This document shows positions 1 through 4,766 of a DNA stretch of 6,435 bases, piece after piece. Under the pieces are notes generated by a model. That model saw only the letters and a program-made list of their open reading frames with translations, did no database searches and was not told the origin of the DNA. The position numbers and the translations under genes are program-made. Position 1 is the first letter of the stretch. The number at the start of each line of letters is the position of its first letter. The stretch is from Thermoguttaceae bacterium (GTDB lineage: Bacteria; Planctomycetota; Planctomycetia; Pirellulales; Thermoguttaceae): contig JANLFZ010000053.1 of NCBI GenBank assembly GCA_024653385.1, positions 8,723 to 15,157 on the forward strand, in the 5' to 3' direction.

Positions 1-23
1 CGACCAGGGGAGCCCCCTGGTCG
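1..23. repeat. Perfect 10-bp inverted repeat at left edge
   Basis: Bases 1-10 (CGACCAGGGG) are the exact reverse complement of bases 14-23 (CCCCTGGTCG), separated by the three bases AGC. The result would be a very stable G+C-rich hairpin. It may extend beyond the window edge. It lies within, or just upstream of, the first partial reading frame, so it is either coding sequence with strong secondary structure or an intergenic element if that gene really starts at 38. Confidence 0.7.
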
Positions 24-625
24 CTCCCGCGCGCACCATGCGGCTGTGGAACCTCGGGCGCGAGAAACCGCGCGGCGCGGCGGAGTCGGGTCCCCTCGTG
101 CTGCGCTATCAGTTCGATCCCAAGTTGGTCGAGCCCAGCGCACGGGGATACCGCATCAAGGCCGTCCCCGCGGCGACCATGCCGGTTCGCGTGCGCGTGT
201 TCAATCTCGGCGCGACGGATTTCAGGGGCCGAATTGTCCTAGCACCTCAACCGGACGACACGCCGGCGGGCGCGAAGGCGGGCCGGGTCGCGGTGCGGGG
301 GCAGGCGACGCAGTCGCTCGACGTCCCTGCCGGCAAGTCGGCCGAGGTGACCTGGGAAGTCGATTTCTCGCAGGCGTTCGTCGCGTCACCGTGGGTCGCG
401 GTGCAAGCGCGCCTCGAAGCGCCCCAAGGGCGCCCCGCCGCCGAGTCCGCCCCCGCTCGGGAATCCCAACTCTCGCTGCGATTCTACGGCGAAACGACGC
501 GCAAGTCGGCGATGCTTCGCTTTCCCCGTTCAAGCCACTTGACGATCCACGACACGAACCGCTGGACGCCCAACGTCGCGGGCGTCGGCACGTTGACGAG
601 GACCCAAACCGACGGCGCCCCATGA
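2..625 (+). CDS. Unrecognised protein, 3' part (5' end outside window)
   Basis: The frame is open from base 2 to the TGA at 623-625, so this is probably the C-terminal 207 residues of a longer gene. The first in-frame ATG is at 38 and has no Shine-Dalgarno sequence, so I favour a gene that begins upstream. I do not recognise the family. What can be seen is alternating hydrophobic/polar stretches typical of beta-sandwich domains, such as PVRVRVFNLG, RGRIVLAPQ, SLDVPAGKSAEVTWEVDF and QLSLRFYGE, with no membrane segment, suggesting an Ig-like or accessory domain of an extracytoplasmic protein. The C-terminus is polar, with Thr-rich TLTRTQTDGAP. The stop codon overlaps the start of the following ABC permease gene (ATGA), so the two are probably in one operon and translationally coupled. 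A carbohydrate-active or surface role is only a guess. Confidence 0.6.
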   Translation, partial: DQGSPLVAPARTMRLWNLGREKPRGAAESGPLVLRYQFDPKLVEPSARGYRIKAVPAATMPVRVRVFNLGATDFRGRIVLAPQPDDTPAGAKAGRVAVRGQATQSLDVPAGKSAEVTWEVDFSQAFVASPWVAVQARLEAPQGRPAAESAPARESQLSLRFYGETTRKSAMLRFPRSSHLTIHDTNRWTPNVAGVGTLTRTQTDGAP

Positions 626-1449
626 ACCGCATGCTCTGGCGCAAAGCGATCGGCGATGCCTGGCTGCAACTGGTCGTCAGCGCCGCGATTCTCGTGTTGT
701 TCGGGTGGCTGTTCGTGTGGCTGATGAGCCAGTTTCGCACCGGTGCCGTGGCGTCGTTTCTCCAGCTCTTGCCCGATTTCGCCGGGCGCATGCTGGGCGT
801 GCCGCTGGCCGATCTGGCCACGCCGACGGGCCGGCTGAGTATCCTCTACGTTCACGTGGTGCCGCTCTTGGTGCTCATCGGCTGGGCCGTCGGGCGCGGA
901 TCGGCCGTGGTCAGCGGCGAAATCAGCCGCGGCACGATGGACCTGCTCTTGTCGCTGCCGGTCCGCCGGGTCTCGGTGCTGGTGTCGTCGGGGGTGGTGG
1001 CCGCCGCGGGCACCGCCGTGCTGTCGCTGTCGGTGTGGCTTGGCCATGGACTGGGGCTGGCGACGGTGGCCTTGGAAGAGCCCGTCTCGCTCGTGCGGTT
1101 CCTGCCCGGGGCGCTGAACCTCGCGGCGATGACATTCTGCCTGACGGCCATCACGACCTTCCTCTCGTCGTGCGATCGCGACCGGTGGCGCACGATCCTC
1201 CTGGCCGGCGGGGTTTTCACGATCTCGATGGTGCTGAAGTTCGTGGCGCGGCTGTGGCCGGCCGGAGAGTGGCTGAAGTACCTCACGTTCCTCACCGCGT
1301 ACGAGCCGCAGCAGTTGATCCTTGCCGGCCGCGATTCCGGTGGGCCCTCGGCGTGGCAGTACAACGCGACCTTGGTCGGCGTGGGGCTTGCCGCCTACCT
1401 TGCCGCCGCGGCAGTGCTGGCGTATCGTGACATCCCGCAGGCGCGGTAA
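622..1449 (+). CDS. ABC-2 type transporter permease subunit
   Basis: Integral membrane subunit, 275 aa, of an ABC exporter-type system of the ABC2_membrane_2/NosY-like kind. About six hydrophobic helices are visible: residues 14-36, 72-92, 118-140, 163-183, 191-209 and 249-267. After helix 2 comes the family's characteristic cytoplasmic segment, GEISRGTMDLLLSLPVRR (residues 99-116), which matches the common E-x-x-x-GT-x-x-LLxxP-x-x-R pattern of ABC-2 permeases and normally contacts the ATPase. I start it at the ATG at 622, which overlaps the previous stop as ATGA. The frame stays open upstream to 46, but that part is Arg-rich, lacks hydrophobic character and is the shadow of the preceding gene. 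No ATP-binding protein is encoded in the window, so the partner must be upstream or elsewhere. The substrate cannot be inferred. Stop TAA at 1447-1449 falls inside an inverted repeat. Confidence 0.85.
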   Translation: MNRMLWRKAIGDAWLQLVVSAAILVLFGWLFVWLMSQFRTGAVASFLQLLPDFAGRMLGVPLADLATPTGRLSILYVHVVPLLVLIGWAVGRGSAVVSGEISRGTMDLLLSLPVRRVSVLVSSGVVAAAGTAVLSLSVWLGHGLGLATVALEEPVSLVRFLPGALNLAAMTFCLTAITTFLSSCDRDRWRTILLAGGVFTISMVLKFVARLWPAGEWLKYLTFLTAYEPQQLILAGRDSGGPSAWQYNATLVGVGLAAYLAAAAVLAYRDIPQAR

Positions 1450-1500
1450 CCGTTCGCAGGCTGCCACGCCCGAAGGGGACAGTCCCCGTGAACGGTCACC
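1445..1500. repeat. Nested inverted repeat, REP-like
   Basis: Outer arms GGTAACCGTTCGC (1445-1457) and GTGAACGGTCACC (1488-1500) are complementary at 11 of 13 positions. Inside them is a second, perfect palindrome GGGGAC-A-GTCCCC (1475-1487). The GGGGACAGTCCCC core resembles repetitive extragenic palindromes that I recall being scattered in several high-G+C genomes. That resemblance is memory, not a search. The left arm contains the stop codon of the permease gene. There is no T-run, so a classical intrinsic terminator is not supported, although the hairpin could still protect the 3' end of the transcript. Confidence 0.55.
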
Positions 1501-1567
1501 AATCCAATAACCCACCGGCACCACGCGCGAGGAATCCGTCATGAGCACGGCGATCGGCAACGGCTTC

Positions 1568-1573
1568 GGAGGA
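1568..1573 (+). promoter_or_regulatory. Ribosome binding site deciding the hydrolase start
   Basis: GGAGGA lies six bases before the ATG at 1580. A competing in-frame ATG at 1541 has GAGGA at 1529-1533, seven bases upstream. I favour 1580 because the motif is longer, the signal peptide then starts cleanly with Met-Leu-Arg, and the intervening codons (GGA GGA AGG GCA) are unlike the G/C-ending codons of the gene body. Confidence 0.55.
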
Positions 1574-1579
1574 AGGGCA

Positions 1580-2983
1580 ATGCTGCGATTTTTGGCGACC
1601 GCCCTGGGTCTTGCGGTCGGGGTCGGCTCGGTTTCGGCCGGCGAGCTGCGCGCCGGCGCGGCCGCGGTGAACATCACGCCTCCGTTGGGGATCGGAATGG
1701 CCGGCTACTACCATGCGCGCGGCGCGCAGGGGACGCACGACGACCTGTTTGCCAAGGCGATCGTGCTGGAACACGAAGGCCGGCGCGCTGCGTTGGTGGT
1801 GCTCGACCTCATTGCAACGACCCGCCCAATGGTCGAGGCGGCCCGGCAAGAGATCGAGAAGACCGCCAAGGTCCCCGGCGACCACGTCATGCTGAGCGCG
1901 ACGCACGCGCACACGGGCCCGGTGCTGGCCGGTCGTGGCCAGCGCGAGGCGGCCCAAGGCGGCGGTGCAGACATCGCGCTGCGCTACTCGGCCGAACTGC
2001 CGGGGAAGATTGCCCAGTGCGTGCAACTGGCCGCGTCGCGGTTGGAGCCGGTCCGAATGTTCGCTGGGACCGGGCACGAGGATCGCCTGAGCTACAACCG
2101 CCGCTTCCACATGAAAGACGGCACGGTGGGCTGGAACCCGGGCAAACGGAATCCGAACATCGTGCGGCCTGCCGGGCCGATCGACCCCGAGGTGGGCGTC
2201 CTCTTGATCGAGGCTGCCGACGCGAAGCCTCCCGTTCGGGCCGTCGCCACCTACGTGAACTTCGCGATGCACCCCGATACGGTGGGCGGGCAACTCTTCT
2301 CGGCCGACTACCCCGGCGTGCTCGCACGCCGGTTGGCCGAGTACAAGGGCCCCGACATGGTGACGCTGTTCGCCAACGGGACCTGCGGCAATTTGAACCA
2401 TCTCGACGTGGCCTGGGCCGACCCGCAAAAGGGCCCGCACGAGGCCGCGCGCATCGGTACGGTGCTGGCCGCTGCCGTGCTTCAGACCTACAAGCAGGTC
2501 AAGCCGGTGAAGACCGGTTCGTTGCGGGCCGCAAGCCAAATCGTCAAGCTCCCCTTGGCCAAGGTCACGCCCGAGGAACTCGACAATGCTCGGGCGGCGA
2601 TCGCCCGGCTGGGTAAGAAAGAAAACGTGCCCTTTCTCGAACAGGTCCAGGCGTACAAAGCCCTCGAGGTCGCGGCCCGGGAAGGCAAGCCGCTGGAGGT
2701 CGAGGTCCAGGTGATCGCCCTGGGTGACGACGTGGCCTGGGTGGGGCTGCCGGGCGAGGTATTCGTCGAACTCGGCTTGGCCATCAAGAAGGCCTCGCCG
2801 TTTCGCCACACGATGATTGCCGAGTTGGCCAACAACTCGATGGGGTACGTTCCCAATCGGTCGGCGTACGCCGAGGGCAACTACGAGGTCATCAGTGCCC
2901 GTTGCGCCGAAGGTTCCGGCGAGTTGCTGGTGGAAACCGCCGTGCGGTTGCTCAAAGCGCTCCAGGGGCCCGTAGGGCAATAA
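1580..2983 (+). CDS. Secreted neutral/alkaline ceramidase-like hydrolase
   Basis: 467 aa, similar to the N-terminal catalytic domain of neutral/alkaline non-lysosomal ceramidase (PF04734), enzymes that cleave the amide bond of ceramide. The start may instead be 1541, adding 13 residues. An N-terminal signal peptide is clear: MLR, a hydrophobic core LATALGLAVGVG, then VSA before Gly21, so the protein is exported. Landmarks: ITPPLG near the mature N-terminus; THAHTGP with H109 and H111 (zinc and catalytic His in characterised enzymes); NRRF with R174; FAMHPD with H231 (second zinc His); FANGTCGNLN (residues 264-273); LPGE with E393 (zinc Glu); GYVP with Y423; and Y435 in GNYEV. In Pseudomonas aeruginosa ceramidase the GNLS motif carries the serine nucleophile; here the matching stretch reads GNLN, so N273 sits there. 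It also lacks the C-terminal Ig-like domain of full ceramidases (about 650 aa or more). The fold is therefore well supported, but ceramide as substrate is not. It appears monocistronic. Confidence 0.85.
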   Translation: MLRFLATALGLAVGVGSVSAGELRAGAAAVNITPPLGIGMAGYYHARGAQGTHDDLFAKAIVLEHEGRRAALVVLDLIATTRPMVEAARQEIEKTAKVPGDHVMLSATHAHTGPVLAGRGQREAAQGGGADIALRYSAELPGKIAQCVQLAASRLEPVRMFAGTGHEDRLSYNRRFHMKDGTVGWNPGKRNPNIVRPAGPIDPEVGVLLIEAADAKPPVRAVATYVNFAMHPDTVGGQLFSADYPGVLARRLAEYKGPDMVTLFANGTCGNLNHLDVAWADPQKGPHEAARIGTVLAAAVLQTYKQVKPVKTGSLRAASQIVKLPLAKVTPEELDNARAAIARLGKKENVPFLEQVQAYKALEVAAREGKPLEVEVQVIALGDDVAWVGLPGEVFVELGLAIKKASPFRHTMIAELANNSMGYVPNRSAYAEGNYEVISARCAEGSGELLVETAVRLLKALQGPVGQ

Positions 2984-3236
2984 GTCGGGCAAAGATGAGA
3001 GGCCAAATCAGGCGTCCGTCGAACTTCCGGCGTCGAGGCGGCGGCGAGCGAGACTTGCCCCGAGCCTTCGGTCGCTTGTGGACGGATCGCCTTGGCTGAC
3101 GATTATCTCGATGTGTCTCGCCGGCGGTGCGTCGTCGTCGCGGGCGGGATCCTCTCACTCGGCACTTCGCATGCCCATCCCTCCCGCAGGCAAGGGGAAC
3201 CTGCGCGCGGTGGGACCGGCATGTGTCGCAAGCGTC
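2984..3236 (+). other. Untranslated stretch before the DUF1559 gene
   Basis: About 250 bases without a credible gene. The short open frames here have Arg/Ser/Cys-rich translations and no family features. One hairpin is visible: CGCAGG (3185-3190) pairs with CCTGCG (3200-3205) around a nine-base loop. No good promoter or terminator is evident just after the hydrolase stop at 2983. The stretch may be the 3' UTR of the hydrolase gene followed by a long 5' leader or a small RNA ending at the hairpin at 3237-3269. I could not match it to a known riboswitch class. Confidence 0.4.
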
Positions 3237-3269
3237 GGAACAAAACCCCTGTTTCTTGTTCCCTTTTTT
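3237..3269 (+). terminator. Intrinsic-terminator-like hairpin with T6 tail
   Basis: GGAACAA (3237-3243) is the exact reverse complement of TTGTTCC (3256-3262). An alternative fold pairs AAAC (3243-3246) with GTTT (3251-3254) on top of a six-pair stem, closing a CCCT loop. The stem is followed directly by C and six T residues (3264-3269), the layout of a Rho-independent terminator reading on the + strand. It ends 28 bases before the DUF1559 start codon, so it either ends transcription coming from upstream or acts as an attenuator in that gene's leader. Confidence 0.6.
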
Positions 3270-3270
3270 G

Positions 3271-3286
3271 CTCGTGTTCACACGAG
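3271..3286 (+). promoter_or_regulatory. Small hairpin abutting the ribosome binding site
   Basis: CTCGTG (3271-3276), loop TTCA, CACGAG (3281-3286) form a perfect six-pair stem. The last base of the stem is also the first base of the GGGGAGGT Shine-Dalgarno run, so folding could influence ribosome access to the DUF1559 gene. It immediately follows the T-run of the terminator-like hairpin. Confidence 0.45.
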
Positions 3287-3293
3287 GGGAGGT
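3286..3293 (+). promoter_or_regulatory. Strong Shine-Dalgarno for the DUF1559 gene
   Basis: GGGGAGGT, with its GGAGG core ending five bases before the ATG at 3298, supports that start. A second purine run GGGGAG (3323-3328) precedes another in-frame ATG at 3334, so initiation at 3334 cannot be excluded. Confidence 0.65.
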
Positions 3294-3297
3294 AGTG

Positions 3298-4341
3298 ATG
3301 CATCGCGGGAGGAGTAGGCGTCGGGGAGATCGGATGCGCCTGCGCGGGTTCACCCTGGTGGAACTGCTGGTGGTCATCGCCATCATCGGCATTCTGATCG
3401 CGCTGTTGTTGCCGGCGGTGCAAGCGGCCCGAGAGGCCGCCCGGCGGTCCCAGTGCGTCAACAACATGAAACAGATCGGGCTCGGGTTGCACAACTATCA
3501 CGACAAGCTGCTAATGTTCCCGCCGAACATCATTCTCGGGGCGCCGAACAAAGAGCAATCGCAGAATGGCGGCGTCTTGCCCAGGGCGCATCACCATACC
3601 TGGCTGTCGTTGATCTTGCCCGAACTCGAGCAGAAACCGCTTTACGATCAGATCAACTTCCGGTTGCGGGCGTGGGGGCAGCCGCATGTGGCCGTGTCGA
3701 TTCCGGTGCTGCGGTGCCCCTCCGACAACGGCCTGACCGATCCGGCCGAGTCGCACAACATTGCGTGGACGGCCTACGCGGGGTCCGAGGGCTACCACTG
3801 GTGGCAGACCGCCGTGATCCAGAACAGCGCGTGGGGAATCAACCAGGCAGGTGATTTCTCCGGCCTGTTCACGCATGGCCGGTTCTTCAAGATGTCGAAC
3901 ATTACGGACGGCACGTCGAACACCGTGGTGGTGGCCGAGACCAATTCGTGGGGATACTACGGCGGCCCCTTCAACACGACAGGCACCGGCAAACCCCGCG
4001 TGACGCGCAGCGACGCCGTGTTCCGCTCGGCGTTTGTCGGGACTTCGTATGCGGGGTATCCGACCGACGAGGGCGGCACGCCGCGGTTTTCGGAGGTCGA
4101 CGATTCGGGCGCCAAGCACGCGGGGGCGTGGTTTCGCGCCGCACCCCATGCGTTCAGCCCCAGCTACATCTGTGCCTGGGGAATCAACACCGAGTGGCCC
4201 GGTGCCGGCGGACTCCATCCTGGCGGCATCAATGCGCTGTTGGGCGACGGATCGGTGCGGTTCATCAACCAGACGCTTCAGTACGGCGCGTGGCTGATGA
4301 TCAATGGCGTGGCCGACGGCTCGGCGCCGCCGAACTTCTGA
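3298..4341 (+). CDS. DUF1559 prepilin-like protein with H-X9-DG signature
   Basis: 347 aa. The N-terminus carries a type IV prepilin/pseudopilin processing site: basic leader ending RG17, then F18-T-L-V-E22 (the conserved Glu at position 5 of the mature protein) and the hydrophobic helix LLVVIAIIGILIALLLPAV. A prepilin peptidase would cut after G17 and methylate F18. Next come the DUF1559 (PF07596) hallmarks: AAREAARRSQCVNNMKQIGL (42-61), the NITDGTSNTVVVAET motif (201-215), and near the C-terminus HPGGINALLGDGSVRF, where H307 and D317-G318 fit the H-X9-DG pattern. Cys residues at 53 and 140 could be paired. Such proteins are present in dozens to hundreds of copies in planctomycetes and are thought to be exported or assembled by a type II secretion/pilus-like machine; the function is unknown. 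Starting at 3334 instead would leave a five-residue leader, MRLRG, which is common in this family. No pilus assembly genes are nearby, so it is probably a stand-alone gene. Confidence 0.93.
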   Translation: MHRGRSRRRGDRMRLRGFTLVELLVVIAIIGILIALLLPAVQAAREAARRSQCVNNMKQIGLGLHNYHDKLLMFPPNIILGAPNKEQSQNGGVLPRAHHHTWLSLILPELEQKPLYDQINFRLRAWGQPHVAVSIPVLRCPSDNGLTDPAESHNIAWTAYAGSEGYHWWQTAVIQNSAWGINQAGDFSGLFTHGRFFKMSNITDGTSNTVVVAETNSWGYYGGPFNTTGTGKPRVTRSDAVFRSAFVGTSYAGYPTDEGGTPRFSEVDDSGAKHAGAWFRAAPHAFSPSYICAWGINTEWPGAGGLHPGGINALLGDGSVRFINQTLQYGAWLMINGVADGSAPPNF

Positions 4342-4348
4342 TCGTCGA

Positions 4349-4362
4349 TTGCCGTACGGCAA
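4349..4362. repeat. Perfect 14-base palindrome
   Basis: TTGCCGTACGGCAA is self-complementary, seven bases after the DUF1559 stop codon. As RNA it could form a short hairpin at the transcript's 3' end, but no T-run follows. As DNA it could be a binding site for a dimeric regulator. Neither role is shown by the sequence alone. Confidence 0.45.
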
Positions 4363-4437
4363 GATCGCACGGGCGCCCAGGGCGTGTGGGGATGGGGAGA
4401 GGTTTGGTCCGCCGGGTGGGCCTTGCGGCGGGCGGCG

Positions 4438-4446
4438 TGCTAGAAT
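4438..4446 (+). promoter_or_regulatory. Extended -10 promoter for feoAB
   Basis: TGCTAGAAT matches the extended -10 pattern TGnTATAAT with one mismatch in the hexamer. No good -35 element lies at the standard distance, which extended -10 promoters tolerate. Transcription would begin near 4452-4455, leaving a leader of about 47 bases before the feoA GTG. It sits at the edge of the only A+T-rich patch in this spacer. Confidence 0.5.
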
Positions 4447-4448
4447 AG

Positions 4449-4478
4449 AATGAGATGATTGTGAGAATCAGTCTCATT
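4449..4478. promoter_or_regulatory. Fur-box-like operator in front of feoAB
   Basis: AATGAGATGATT (4449-4460) and AATCAGTCTCATT (4466-4478) form an inverted repeat that is perfect apart from one extra G, around the centre GTGAG. Within it, TGAGAAT-C-AGTCTCA (4462-4476) fits the 7-1-7 Fur box layout (TGATAATxATTATCA family) with arms that match each other at six of seven positions. It begins two bases after the -10 element and covers the expected transcription start, so an iron-loaded repressor bound here would block RNA polymerase. The link to Fur rests on the motif plus the iron-uptake genes downstream. A DtxR/IdeR-type regulator is the alternative. Confidence 0.6.
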
Positions 4479-4500
4479 TGACCGCCGCTGGGTCCCCGCC

Positions 4501-4746
4501 GTGGACGACTCGGTTTGCATCCCCGTAACCCGCCTTGCCGCCGGACAGTCGGCCCGGGTCAGCCGCCTCGTCGGCCGGCCGGAGGACGTCCATCGCCTCG
4601 AGGAATTCGGCCTGCGCCGGGGTGCGCGGATCCAGATGTTCCGCCCGGGGAATCCGTGTATCCTCCGTTTGTCGGGGAGCAAGGTCTGCCTCCGCTCCGA
4701 TCAACTGTTGGACGTCCTGGTGACGCCCTTCCCCCCGCCGCCGTAG
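4501..4746 (+). CDS. feoA: Ferrous iron transport protein A
   Basis: 81 aa, the usual size for FeoA, a small cytoplasmic protein with an SH3-like fold that assists FeoB. Family features are the opening PVTRLAAGQSARVSRL (residues 8-23), the middle EDVHRLEEFGLRRGARIQM (28-46), corresponding to the common RRLLELGLxPG segment, and the closing LRLSGSKVCLRSDQLLDVLV (55-74), corresponding to the GxxxALRxxxAxxIxV strand. The start is GTG: it is the first possible start after an in-frame stop at 4462-4464, and no Shine-Dalgarno is obvious. feoB follows after 20 bases, and a promoter with a Fur-like operator lies directly upstream, so the two genes form an iron-regulated operon. The proline-rich tail PFPPPP is unusual but harmless-looking. 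Confidence 0.88.
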   Translation: MDDSVCIPVTRLAAGQSARVSRLVGRPEDVHRLEEFGLRRGARIQMFRPGNPCILRLSGSKVCLRSDQLLDVLVTPFPPPP

Positions 4747-4766
4747 CGGCGCAAGCCAGCCGTCCC

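Noticed and set aside
46..621. Upstream extension of the permease reading frame back to an ATG at 46
   Set aside because: The translation there is Arg/Gly/Pro-rich with no domain features and is a shadow of the gene in the next frame; the ATGA overlap at 622 and the hydrophobic protein that follows give a better start.
484..1677. Reverse-strand open frame across the permease and the following spacer
   Set aside because: It crosses the REP-like repeat and covers a well-supported membrane protein; its composition (Arg, His, Gln, Pro) is that of an antisense shadow.
1496..2992. Long reverse-strand open frame antisense to the ceramidase-like gene
   Set aside because: It mirrors the real gene, as is usual in high-G+C DNA where stops are rare on the opposite strand. 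The predicted protein is His/Arg/Gly-rich without recognisable motifs.
2984..3236. A known riboswitch (for example c-di-GMP-I) ahead of the prepilin-like gene
   Set aside because: I looked for recognisable conserved cores and found none; only one simple hairpin (3185-3205) is visible, which is not enough for a class assignment.
3078..3317. Short + strand open frames in the spacer before the DUF1559 gene as possible leader peptides or small proteins
   Set aside because: They run through the terminator-like hairpin and the ribosome site of the next gene, have no good ribosome site of their own and no family features.
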